From: Kappaphycus alvarezii | Taxonomy: Eukaryota; Rhodophyta; Florideophyceae; Gigartinales; Solieriaceae | DNA: 64,000 bases | Reading direction: 5' to 3' | Assembly (NCBI GenBank): GCA_002205965.3 | Contig: NADL03000037.1 | Location: forward strand, 124,001-188,000 | Shown: positions 38,013 through 49,000 of the stretch, piece after piece | How positions within the stretch are numbered: position 1 is the first letter of the stretch | Layout: each line of letters opens with the position of its first letter | Notes under the pieces: model-generated | The model's database searches: none | The model's input: only the letters and a program-made list of their open reading frames with translations | Told to the model about the DNA's origin: nothing | Made by a program: the position numbers and the translations under genes

Positions 38013-41000
38013 TTATCCGACCTCGGTATGATCACGATTATTAGAAAAGAACGCTTCCAGACATGGGTTCGGGGTAGTCTTAGTCAAGGCGTCGGCAATA
38101 TTCACGTTACGACGCAAAAATACAAGTTGATCGATCTCGAATCGTGTGTACCACTCATTAAGTGCAGAGACATCGATACCCAGACGGCGCTCCAAGGTAG
38201 AAGAAATCTTGGTGACAACTTCTAACAGGTGCCGGGAGTAGGTGAACATGTGGAGCGGGACCTTGAAACCTTAGATATCCTCGAGGTCATGACGGGGACA
38301 TGAATGCAGAATCAAACGCTTCAGACGTTGCGTAGACTTCTCCACCGGGGATGGAGCGAACAAACCGTTTCGCCTTTCAACTTGCGTGGTCAGGAAATTA
38401 CAGTGTCCATCCTAGTCACAAAGTAGCACGATAAAATCAATTTGGGAGAACAAGTTTGTATTCGTGCCAATCGAAGCATCCGAGTTGAAGCGCAAGTGGA
38501 TTTGCTTCTCATCCAGATAAACGTACTTGTGAAAGAAATACTTGGACTTGAGGCGACGAATAGAGCGGTTCATGTTCTAAATGTCACTTGAACAGAACGA
38601 GGACTCAGTGACTCTTGAAGAATTGTTGACAGCGCAGATGATATCCGGACGGGAGCAAGCAACCCTATCAAGCGAAGCACGAACGCCGCGGAACACCCGG
38701 AACGATAAGTAACCTGGCAGGAGAGGAAACCTGTTGACGAAGTGCTTCTGTTACAGAGTGTTGAGTTCTTCAGTAGTTCTACGAAATCTTATGGCAAAGA
38801 ATTTGCTGTCGTCCCATTTCTTCTGCTTGACTTCGAAGCGATCAGGAAATGTATCAGCCAGAGTTTGGAAGTCTTCACTGCCTGCACCCAGCATATCATG
38901 CACATAGAGACCAATTTGGCCTTGAAATATGTAGTGGTCAGAGGCTTGGATTGCGACAGGGACTACTCTCCGGTCATCTACACCATCCGCAAGTCCCCCC
39001 TTGAAGTAACTCCGCACGGTGTCGAGCCTGTAATCACCCGAATCGTATAAGCCATATAGGGGCCTCCAACCATTGAACAATTGTTCCTTGGGAAACTTGA
39101 ATTACTTTCGATCTGAATCCTTGGGGCTCAGGAAGATGTAACGGTTCATGTCGCAGTCGCTCTGCAATTATTCTTGGCTTAGACGTAGCTGAATAGACGA
39201 TAGCCTTTGATTGCACCAAAAGAAGCGAGAACTCGGACCAAAAGATGATTTAAGCTTGGCATATTATTAACGAAGAGGCCTTTATTCATGTCCCTGTGTC
39301 CTTGAGAGACATATCTTGCCTTGGCTTTTTCTTTCTCTGTATCTAGATGCTTGAGGGGTAATTTCGAACCTGCCATTGACAACATTAGCACCATCAGGGG
39401 CATGAGAAAGATCGATAGCTTGAGAAAACCAAGTGAAATGAGACCTTCAACTTCTGCAGTCCTTGCATCTTCGAAAATATTCGAGTTGAAGAGAGGTTCA
39501 TCCTTCTGAACTACCTTGTTGCCCAACTCAGAGAATTTAGATGGATTGCTAGCGACAATTCATCTTTAGAGAGGAAAAATCAGCCATAAATCGGTCCAGC
39601 TCGTCGATAATAGAATTATTACGGTCTTGATGGTCTTGGAACTCACGGGTCGCGGGAGGTTAAGCGTGATCATTTTGATCTCCTTGAACGTGGCGATATT
39701 CCTTGACCCTGCCTATTGGGAAGTTAACAGTTCTTCTATTCACGTTCACATGAACATCCTTGCCTGACAAGTCCAACAAGTAGAAGGGACTATCCCATAC
39801 CTTACCTTCGTTGCGATAGACGAGGACTTCCATCCCAATCTTAAAGTCTTTCAACACTGCAGCAGGGATAATGTTGCGAAGAGCTCGTGACACTCGCTTC
39901 TCGGCGATAACCTTTGAGAGCTCACGCTTTGCCTTCTCCGCAGCCTCCATATGTCTAATTTGGTCAGACATATTGATTGAGGTCACTGATATGCGAGGCA
40001 TCTCCGAAGACAAGTAGTGTTTGCACCAGACAATGCGGACCGGCGGTATCGGTCAACACCTTGAGAGCGGCTTCCAACTGTTCCTCCTTGCTTAGACTTG
40101 GTATCTCAGCCTGGAACTAACGATGGGTCTCCCTTAGGTGCTTGTGGTAACTTTCACCTACAAAGATAGCGTTGAGACCTTCCACGCCTGAAACTGTCAA
40201 TATAATCGAAGCCAGCTTACATTGAGTGTCAAAATAGCCTTGCGATAAATTGAGGACCTGCATCTGCGTGCAACTCCGTATGGTGGCCAACATATCAACC
40301 GTGCCAAATGTTCTGGGAGGTATTCCAAACATCTTGAGCACCCTAGCCAGGGAGGAATGCTGCAGCGCTAAAATTCGTTTCCTTGTCAACACAGTGCAGT
40401 AGCGTCTTGCTGTCGATGGTCTTGAGGTCACAGCAAAGGACGCGGTTGAACACGACACCGGTCTCCGGTATGCTAGTCCTGAAACGACCAGGCATCGCTA
40501 TGATGCGCTGACAAACGTCACACATGGCCTCAGTATCCTGAAGCTTCTTAAGGTTATCCGGTTGACAGTCTTCTGGGATAGCTCCGTGAAGCACAGAGTA
40601 CAAAAGCTGTGAATTTGGATGGTAGAAGTGTCCATGAACCTTACGAAGCTCGTCGACCGTGTACAATATGTCTGATTCAGGCCATTCGATGTAAAAATGA
40701 CCCATCTTTTGAACTATTGGGACAGACCAATGTCCGTTGCATGCACAAAGATGCTTCTTTCCAATGTCTACAGTCGCATGGAACTTGAAAGAGAACGCCA
40801 ATCCAAGAAAGAGGGAGACATCGATATCAACCACTGCTACATTGTACTCCATGAACTCTAAGTTGGACAGAGGGATCTGAACCTTGACGACGCCAATACA
40901 AGGAAAACGTTGGTTCCCAACATTGTATTCGCGGTCAATTGTAGCCTGCTGAATGATTTGCCGAACAAATCTGTATTATGCGAGATTTTGAGGTATTCCG

Positions 41001-42861
41001 ATAACCGAAAGTTGATCTCCAGTATCAACATGAGCACTTTTGAACGAAGGGGGCGTGTCTTCATTAACGGCCATGAACTGGAGTGTATTGAAGTCGTTAC
41101 CACTCTCGAAAACGGCAATTAGTGAGCCTGCATATTCGGAGGGCATCTTATCATCCTCACTGTTGGCTATCTTCCGCGCAGGTGTGAATTAAGCAGTGTC
41201 CGAACTCGAAATTGAATTTTAATCAATTAAGAGCACCATTGAATATTGAACACCAGCAAGAAGGCTACCTAACATGTCCTTGTTCGAAATTCCTTGATCA
41301 GGATCATAATCCTCAGTTACATTTGCAACTTGACTTGAAGAACCCAACTGAATGGACAGTTCAGCTAGGATCATATGAGTCCCATGAGTCGCAGGCTCAT
41401 TCCGTTTCTCGTAGTACGAAAGCTTGTTTTTTAGCAGCACGGGCAACATTAAGAAGTTGTGGACAATCCCTAATCATGTGATCTTGCTTATCACAGTTGA
41501 AGCATCCAGCCACAGGGAGGACATCGAATTTAGCCTTCTTCTATATCTTCCCGGCACCAGCACGGAGGCTAAGAAAGATTTTAGAATTGTTCGAAGAAGA
41601 GTGGTTATCGTATCGACCTTGAGCGGCAAAAAGTATTCCTTCATCGTCTCTATTGCGCCCGGGGGCCTTATTCATGGCACGAGAAAATATTTCGTCCTTT
41701 ATGCTATCAACTTCGGCATCTACGCTGAGTTGCAGGGCAGCCTCGAGGTTACCGTACAAATGTTGGAAGTTGAGTCCCTGGGACGAGACACGAGAGAGCG
41801 GCTCAATAGCCCAGTCATAACTAGCAACAGTTGTAGAAAGGAAGTCGATCTTGTGGGCATAACCACGGTGAGAGTTGACAGCCTGACGTATCAACCTTAT
41901 GATGGCCTTGTAGGCTTTTCCAAGAGCTTCTGTTGTGTCCAAGCCATCATTTACGAACTTTCTCATTCGAAGAGATCTCAGCAGATTCTTGACCTTGTTC
42001 TGGCGAATATGAGAATTACTCTTACGCTCTACCATGTCCACGGCAAGTTGGAACGTTGTAACGTAACCATCTACGACATCCAGGTAGTAGCCCTTGGCGT
42101 CGCTTTGGAGAACGTTGTGGAAGTAGTGTAGCTTTTGTTCCTGGGTAAGCTTGTAGTTTCGTGACATCTGACGGTACTCATCGACGTACTCTTGCCACCA
42201 ATGCCCAAGCTCGCAGGCTAACTTCATGTCCCTATCGCTAAAACGCATAGCCATGTTGTGGGCAACCTTCTCAGACGAGAACTATTCACTAGCGGGGTAG
42301 ACAACGGTATACTTGGACTGGACGAAGCAGCTTCACCCTCTTGCGAAGGTCCACGAAGGACAGCAGCGATGGTATTGCGAACAATCTCAACAGCAGCGTT
42401 CGCCCCATTGCATCGTTTTCATCTTCATACAAGTTCTTCGCTTCGGTCATGAGAATCGTACGCGATGGGTGCAGGAAAGGGTTGGAACCACGCTTATCGA
42501 ACAGTTTCCTTAGCTCAGAGTGAATGTTAGGAATGGCACGTAGATTGGGTGAGAAGAAAACGGCCGAGGGAAAGAACTCAGCGATTTATTTGACCATACC
42601 AGTACCAGATAATTCTTTGTCTAACTTCCAGGTGCGGACCGCAGTAATGAATCCACTCAGCACTGGTGACATAAAGGAGAGCCTGACATAACTGATGTTC
42701 AGTAGGAACGTAGCCTCACTGGAACCATCTGCGCCATTTTCCTCTTTCCCTGCGACTCCTTGGACTTTTGTCGGTGGCGTAGACATCCAGTAGTAGGAGT
42801 TCTCTGGATACCAGCACCAAACTTGGCACCACTTGCTACTAAACCAATTTTGACGTAGCAA
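38013..42861 (-). pseudogene. Copia gag-pol remnant of element B
   Basis: On the minus strand the gag region occupies about 42861-41500, including an open frame at 42254-41541 (MAMRFSDRDMKLACELG...). A CCHC zinc knuckle, CFNCDKQDHMIRDCP, lies at about 41505-41461. A protease strand HVDTGDQLSVI with the catalytic DTG is at about 41032-41000. The frame 40852-40343 has the GAG-pre-integrase pattern (ELRKVHGHFYHPNSQLLYS and CDVCQR, an HHCC-type zinc site) and the start of the integrase core. Integrase C-terminal sequence is at 40013-39660. Reverse transcriptase pieces are at 39526-39179 (KARYVSQGHRDMNKG) and 39080-38751, where the catalytic motif reads YVHDM and not YVDDM. RNase H ends near 38013 (RRNVNIADALTKTTPNP). 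Several frameshifts make it non-functional. Confidence 0.88.
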
Positions 42862-43258
42862 ACAGGACTTTAAGTTTAGGGAAGCAATGAAAAAAAGGGA
42901 AACGTTTTTAGGTGGTTTACCAAGAGTTGTGTAATGGCTGGGAGCCCTGTTAAACGGTGATACTTGACTTGGAAGGGGTGCGGAGATAAAATACCAAAGA
43001 TCGAAGAGATAAAACTGTGTTTCGGATTCGCGAATGTGAAACTACACGGTTCAAAGGAAGTAATGTCAACACACTGACGTCCGGTAGGTATTTTACTGAA
43101 TGCGGCTACTCAACATCCGAGCGCGTATCAACGTAAATGAAACCTAACACTAATTCTTCTCTGAACTCACTTACCCCACACACTCGCTACACAGGGAGGG
43201 TCACAAGGTGTTTATACTCATCCACTCGTCGTGCGCCCAACTTCGCTGGTATAACGCC

Positions 43259-43835
43259 TTGCGCTCGTCTAAGAAGAATTGTACTGGAAAACTGGAATCC
43301 GGACAGTAGCTCAGCAGTGCTGCAGATTCCATCCCGAGTGATGGGAGTCTGCGGAGGATGAAGATCGGAGATCACATCCTAGGCTGTCAGTATGCGTTGA
43401 ATGCCTCAGCAGGACTTAAGTCATCAGAGCTGGCATATGCTTCCGTGGCATATGCGTATGTGTCATGGACCAATCATAGCGCCGGCATATGCTTCCGTGG
43501 CATATACATATGTGTCATGGACCAATCATAGCACGATACGGATGAGGTGGGCGATGGTCATCCGTCGTCGCCGAACAGGGACGACACCGAGTGTGACGGT
43601 GCAATAAAATCCGCTTGGAGTATATATAATAAAGGCAGCCCGCTGTGTCACTGGGACTCAAGGTACGCGCCTGGAGCGGAGGAGTGACATAAGATCGGTT
43701 AGGCTAACTATTTCGCTCACTTTCCTTTTAACTTTTCTATCTCTACCCTTTCTATCCTACTTCTTTCTTTACTTTTCTTAGGGCGCCCCGCGATTTAGTC
43801 CGCGAGACTTAATCGATCTCACGCTGGGTAATGCT
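43259..43835. mobile_element. Insertion 1 in LTR B, probable solo LTR
   Basis: About 0.57 kb absent from the left LTR B. It contains a TATATATAATAAA box near 43620, followed by a leader-like stretch, a 52-bp tandem duplication at 43432-43535, and a long pyrimidine-rich 3' part. This is the anatomy of an LTR promoter, and no coding sequence is present. Both flanks resemble the uninterrupted target CGCTGGATAACGCC (imperfectly, about 14 bp), which is longer than the 5-bp duplication expected for copia integration, so the insertion mechanism is unsettled. Confidence 0.55.
43432..43535. repeat. 52-bp tandem duplication with CATATG cores
   Basis: Two copies (43432-43483 and 43484-43535) begin GGCATATGCTTCCGTGGCAT and end ATGGACCAATCATAGC, differing at a few bases. 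Each carries two CATATGC/CATATACAT-type cores and an ACCAATCA element. Placed upstream of the TATATATAATAAA box, they look like duplicated promoter elements of the inserted LTR. Confidence 0.85.
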
Positions 43836-43941
43836 GCGAGCTGCCCTAGGTGTGAAACACCGATTCCGCACGAATGGACATGCGACAGGTAATAAAATAC
43901 AAGCGGAGAAACTGTAACCTACAAATTTCACTATCAAAAGG

Positions 43942-44697
43942 GGGGAAAAAGGTTTGGTTCTTTAATATTTGAAAGATGTAGGCGGCTATGTCCCAGTATA
44001 TGCCGTCAGATAGCTGATATTTGTACTGATATCTACAATGTAATCTTCTCCAAAATAGCGCCTCAAGACCAGTCATCAAGCATGCTGCGTTGGACTTACA
44101 GCAGTTGCAGAGTGTCCTTGAAAGAGTACTGCTCGGACCTTTCCATAGGTCCACCGCCCTCACTGTCGTTGAAACCTTGCTGTAGAACCACGATTATTAC
44201 GCGAGAGCACAATCTGTCGCGGGGCAAAATACTCATCGATGGCGGATAGCTTGTGGTGTGGCAAAAAAGGGCTGAGCGGAGCACCTCAGCGAACGAAGAC
44301 GATCAAAGGGTTGGTTTACTTCCGGCTTCAATGCTGCCTTTTCTGCTCCCTACTATACTTGATAGTAATTGTCCTTGTGTGTGTGGACGGATGAGTGTGG
44401 GTATCGAGTGCTCGGTGCCAGACTCAGTCGGATCCTAAAAATTGATTGAAAATGGGCCATTAAAGATAGACCAAAATTAGGCCCAAAATTAGCCAAAATG
44501 GGGGCAAACTAAGAGCAAAAGAGCAGAAAATATTGCGGCGACGACACACCGAGTGTACAGTATGAAGATCACGGAACTTAAGCCGATCAACACTCATAGC
44601 GACACCCCGGGCGATGTCGGTAAGTACTGAGTAGGCACTCGGGTGCCAGCCTCCTAGGGTAGAAATTGGGATAGACACAAGCCCATCAAATTCAAAC
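43942..44697. mobile_element. Insertion 2 in LTR B, unclassified repeat
   Basis: About 0.75 kb is missing from the left LTR B. The boundaries carry similar words (CAAATTTCACTATCAA on the left, CAAATTCAAACTATCAA on the right). Its first part (GGGGGAAA...TTTAATATTTGAAAGATG...GGCGGCTATGTCCCAG) resembles 45477-45550 (GGGGGAAATGTGGGG...AATATTTGAAGGGTATGGTCGG...), so it belongs to a dispersed family. A hairpin (CGACA/TGTCG) and a weakly 5S rRNA-like stretch lie at 44545-44650. No coding capacity is seen. Confidence 0.5.
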
Positions 44698-44780
44698 TAT
44701 CAACATGTGCATGATGGCTACTGTGTTCAGCACATCATACCAAAAAAAACTGGTGAATCATATTCACTTCCCACACGGTA

Positions 44781-44917
44781 CAGTAGTCTACGGTAAATAA
44801 CAGCCTACACTATGCAGTAGCCACACCATTTGATGGTCCCTTCAGCCGGACCCTGCTCGCCCCTCCTTGGCCATTACCGTACGGTACAGTGCTAGCGCCG
44901 CATACAAGCGGTCTCCA
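44781..44917 (-). repeat. LTR of element A, 5' copy, second part
   Basis: This continues the right LTR A after element B, matching the final 137 bp of the left LTR (TAGTCTAC..., GATGGTCCCTTCAGC, ATTACCGTAC and AGCGGTCTCCA). The similarity stops at 44917. Confidence 0.88.
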
Positions 44918-44934
44918 ACCGTGGCGCTGTTGAA

Positions 44935-45323
44935 GTGGCGGCCCGCGACAGGCTTACAACTCTGGAACGCAACTTCGCCCGACGCCTCCCTGCTCCCTCA
45001 ACTGACCCATCTTCTGCGCCATACACGCCGAATTTCACGTTTCGACCCCTGTCGTTTGATTCCCTGGGCGCCTCTTCCCCTGGTACCACTGCGTTTATTG
45101 AGGAGCTAGTTCCGCGGATCGCGTCCAAGTGTCACTCGACACCTGCTATTATCCGCCGCCGTACGTACCAGCGACTGAGTTGCACCCTCTGGTCATCCAT
45201 TGGTCAAGCTATCCTGTCACGAGCCCCGATGCGCATGGACGACGAGTTACATTCGGTTAGATCTCAGCCGTATAGTTAGGACGTGCGCAGTCCCCAGTAG
45301 ATACTGAACGCAATAAACTTCTT
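44935..45323 (+). pseudogene. LINE-like 3' fragment with conserved tail
   Basis: A 114-codon frame (44935-45279) is followed directly by a tail that recurs elsewhere. Its C-terminal half (IIRRRTYQRLSCTLWSSIGQAILSR) reminds me of the basic, tryptophan-containing C-terminus of some LINE-type reverse transcriptases, though similarity is weak. The tail beginning TTAGGACGTGCGCAGTCCCC at 45276-45323 is nearly repeated at 54550-54598. A 5'-truncated copy ending at a common 3' point is the signature of target-primed reverse transcription. The fragment abuts element A with no gap. Confidence 0.4.
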
Positions 45324-46014
45324 CACACCCCAGACTTGTGGATCGACTGTACTCAGCTGACAAAAACTTCCCTCCCCACCGCTACAGTTTCGCGGAAGGG
45401 TCACTTGATTCCGGAGTTCAAATCAAACTGTCACACTTTTCAATATAAAACATACTGTATTGATCTTGCACTGCTGAATGGGGGAAATGTGGGGTGATTC
45501 AATATTTGAAGGGTATGGTCGGTTGTGGCCCGGAATGTCCTAAGATACAGGGTGAACTGCTGAATTGATTAGCTCCAACTGGCTGGGGTTCTGAATATTA
45601 CTGTACAGTACTGTACAAGCAGCAATAAAAGCAAACCATGTGCCCACCCATGTACGTGTAGTGGATCCGTTCAATAGTTGATAAATTTCTTGTACCGTGT
45701 AGACTCACGATAAGTAAAAAGAGTAAAAGTAGTAGATAGTTGTAACGAATCAAAATAAAATAAATTTGTAGCGGCCACATTACCATCTGCTCGTACTCTA
45801 ATAGTTGCTGGATCAATGACTGTAATGCATGTTTGCATTACACAATTAAAAAATGCACCATTTTGTTTCGGGCGGGAAAGTTAGACCTCCACCAATGCAC
45901 AAATTTGATTCCTTCAGTCTTCAATTCTTCGCATGAAGACAAAACTTCGCGATTTCGTTTGTTCCCTCCCAGTTCCACCATCGACCGCGTCTCCTTTCTT
46001 CCCACCCAACCACG
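45324..46014. other. FANCI upstream region
   Basis: No gene is seen. It includes a relative of insertion 2 (about 45477-45550), a TACTGTACAGTACTGTACA cluster at 45600-45618, and a perfect inverted repeat with 9-bp arms TGTAATGCA/TGCATTACA and a 4-base loop at 45821-45842. A pyrimidine-rich leader follows (about 45960-46014), as in front of the bZIP gene. Confidence 0.5.
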
Positions 46015-49000
46015 ATGCCTCCACCCCAACCCCCACTCTCATCTTCTCTCCGTCATCCGCCCCCACCATATTCCCCTCTCACCTATTTTCGTCATCTCTG
46101 GTCGAACCGCTCACACCGTCCGCTTCTTCTCCGCTCTGTCTCTATCATTCCGCCACCTCACACCTCTTCCGACAATTTACTTTACGAGGAAGCTTTACTG
46201 CAAGTTGCTATCACTGCAAGATGCGCATCCGATGCCCCATCATTGCGACTCGAGCAAATCGCCATTTGTGCCACTGCCATTGCTACGGGTGGCGTGTGTG
46301 ATTGGGCAGGAGGACTATTGATGGCTTGTGCGCGCGCCGCGAATATTGTAGGAGGGAATGCGGGCAAAGTTTTGAAGAATAGGATTTTTATGCTGGTACA
46401 GAGTTGGGAGGAAGGTCCGGGTATTAGGACGTTTGTGGGTGCTTTGGAGTCTGGACTTTTGTTGGATGGTTTGGAGATGTTGTCGAAAGAGCAGATGGGA
46501 TTCGTTATGAGAGCCGTTGCGGAAGGTTTAGAGAGAGGCGAAGAATGGGGAGATTTGGCGTTGAGTGTATTGGGGAAGGGGGTATGGGAGGATATGGTCA
46601 TGGTGGTTAATGTTATGGGGGGGAGATGGGGGAGAATACTGGAGGCCGTGAGACGGCGAATGGATGTTGGACAAGTTGGGGAGACCTGCGTCGCAGTGTT
46701 GGGTTATTTGGCAGAGCGGGAGGGAATCGAAGGGGGTAGCGCGAGAACCGGGTTGCTTAGGTGTTTGGAAATGGATTGCATTAGGTTTTGCGGCGCCGGC
46801 AGCGGGAGCTCAAGGAGAGGAGAGGAATGGGGCGTATTGGTCGAGGGCATCAGGATGGCAGGAAGGGTTGGAGGGGGAGGGAGGTTTGTCGGTGTGTTGG
46901 AGGCTATGGTATGGCAGGGGAAACTGCTAGGTACCGAGTTGCTGTATGAGGCCTTCATCGCAGTGCCGAGTTTGAGGCGGAGAGTAGTAGAGGGGTTGCG
47001 GGTCGGCCTGTGTGGTGGGAAGAAAACAGTAGCTGGATTGTTTTGTCGATTGCTAGAGACTTTGTGTGCAGGGGCAATTGGTTTGCGAGATGTTGGCGAG
47101 GAAATCGTTGCCTTGTTGGATGGCGTGGACCGTATGCCCAGGGGTGTGGATTGCGACGTTATCAAAGCGATAGCGAAATTTGCGGGAGTTGTACCGAGTC
47201 TGGGAGATCGCGTTTGGGGTCACCTCAGGAAAGGTGTCGGGTCAAGAGTGTGTAGAACCCAGTTCTTAGTCTCTAGTGGGCTTTTGGCCATGATTGAAGT
47301 CGGAGGTGAAGATGAAGCGGTGCCGTTGCTTGAAAACATATTCAACAGAGCCGACATCCGAGTAAGGCACCACGTTATGGCCTTGATCATTCAACTGAAC
47401 AAAGAGAATAGAGGGAAGATGAATGAGATTAAGAGCTTGATTGATACAATTGTGAAGTCCATGGTTGCTCTCAAGACAAGTGACAATCATGAAAGCAGGT
47501 CCAAGGAATGCAATAACGAAGTCGGATTTGCTTTCAACTTTTGGCGCAGTTTTGAGAGAGCGGGTACCGCATGGCTTGCTCGCGATGATATATCAATATC
47601 ACTCATGCTTTGCAAAGAGTTGTCCGTGGGTGTGGCGGAGACGGGAAAATTTTCGTCGCAACTAACAGGGTATATGAAAGATGTTTCCCGTGGGGTTAAC
47701 GACGCCTGTCAGTCGAGGGAAGATATGGCACCCGTCCACATGCGTATCAAACAGCTTTGTTCAATTTTCGAGACCATGAGCTGCACTGATTTCCAATGCA
47801 TTTCCGAGTCATATGTATCTGCGTATGCGATTGCTATCTTGATTCGAAATTATCTTGCAGCTCAATCCCCGGCGGCTAGAACACTTACTGATGTTGAAGG
47901 AAATTACCACCCCGTAGACACAAGTTCCAATCTTCATCCGTTGGCCTTGCTAACCATTGAGGAAGCCAGTGCCTTTAAGAGAAATGGCAATGAACGTGAA
48001 GAAGAGAATGACGACTTACTACCACTATCAAACTACTTGGCAGCTTTGCGGTTTTCTCGAAAGAGACAAGTTGCCAGGCTAATTGTTCAAGCTGAATTGC
48101 TTGGGTTGTTTGTGAAGAAAGTTGAAGGTGCGGTGAAATTACAAAGATCAATCTTGACGATCTCTGACGATACAACCAGTCTGATGCACTTGGTTAGAAG
48201 TTTCTTTAAAGTGTCTGGACCATGGGTTTCTCGTCTCTGGTTGGGAAATGGTTGTGGCATAATTGAAAGCGGAAGCAATGATGGAGAGTCGCTCGCCAGT
48301 AGTCCGGACGAAATGGTTCAAGTAGATGAACGACAAACCACCCAATCGTCAGAACCATTTGAATCTTTCTGCGAGAAAATACGAGCGAGTTCTTTGGGCG
48401 AAGACGTCAAAAAAGCTGTGTCAGTGAAGCAGTTAGAGAAAATATCGGATATGACGCAACTTACCATCCGGCAATACATGTTGCAGGCCGTGCTGCTACT
48501 GCTTTCTCGCAGAGATACCAGTATGGACTGGATTGAGCTTCTTTCCTTTTTGAAGGACGTGCCGATACAAGTTGAATCTGGCACAAAGTTTTCGTCGAAA
48601 TCAAAGTCAAAGAGAGACACAGACTTCGACAAATGCAGCGCAGTTCAAATTGTCGCTGGGCTATCTAGGCTATTCCGGCTGGAGTTTGACTTCAGCTTGA
48701 GCATATCTTTGACTTTGTCGTATCTGGACATATACGATTTTGTTGTTGATAAAGTGGACGCGAGTAGTCGTGTTGGACGCTTGATACGAGACAAAGTCTT
48801 GTTGACATTGAAATCACTTCTGCAAGATTACTCAATTCGGCATGTAAGGGTTCTTCGAAGAATGACTGGGCTAATACTGAAGTCATCTTCCGTCAAAGCG
48901 GCCCCTGAAGTACTCAGCTGACATCGTTTCATGGCTTGGAAACGATTCATGTCTGTTAAACTCAGGCTACGCTGCTAAGGAGGACGGGCAATGTGCGATC

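Larger units (their letters stand above)
37498..44775 (-). mobile_element. Ty1/copia LTR retrotransposon B, nested in LTR A
   Basis: The element is about 7.3 kb including two later insertions. It begins TGTGAAAC and ends TTCCCACA, so it has TG...CA ends. It is flanked by the exact 5-bp duplication CGGTA at 37493-37497 and 44776-44780. The left LTR is 396 bp (37498-37893). The right LTR starts at 43035 and is interrupted twice. Minus-strand remnants run gag, zinc knuckle, protease, integrase, reverse transcriptase, RNase H. A GTGGCGGGAG purine tract abuts the left LTR. By eye the intact LTR portions are about nine-tenths identical, closer than the LTRs of A, which agrees with later insertion. 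Confidence 0.9.
43035..44775 (-). repeat. LTR of element B, 5' copy (right), doubly interrupted
   Basis: Segments colinear with the left LTR are 43035-43258, about 43836-43941 and about 44698-44775. Between them lie two unrelated inserts. The segments together give the expected length of about 400 bp. Confidence 0.85.
32033..44917 (-). mobile_element. Ty1/copia LTR retrotransposon A, split by nested element B
   Basis: Two direct repeats of about 320 bp bound this element. The left LTR is 32033-32353, and the right LTR is in two pieces, 37315-37497 and 44781-44917. The pieces sum to 320 bp and align colinearly with the left LTR. Coding remnants between the LTRs are on the minus strand in the order gag, protease, integrase, reverse transcriptase, RNase H. 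Integrase before reverse transcriptase is the copia order. A purine-rich tract on the minus strand (GAGGAAGG) abuts the left LTR and would be the polypurine tract. The flanks show only a partial duplication (ACCCA against ACCGT). Divergence between the LTRs and many stops show it is old and inactive. Confidence 0.85.

Noticed and set aside
41424-42131. 235-codon plus-strand frame
   Set aside because: It lies exactly opposite the gag frame of element B and has no family features, so it is a shadow.
43432-43535. CRISPR-like repeat
   Set aside because: There are only two adjacent copies with no spacers, inside a eukaryotic LTR. It is an ordinary tandem duplication.
44545-44650. Possible 5S rRNA gene
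   Set aside because: GGAACTTAAGC and GGTAAGTACTGAG resemble the 5S internal promoter boxes and a GAGTGT/ACACTC stem forms, but the distance between the boxes is about 20 nt too long and the rest does not fit the 5S secondary structure.
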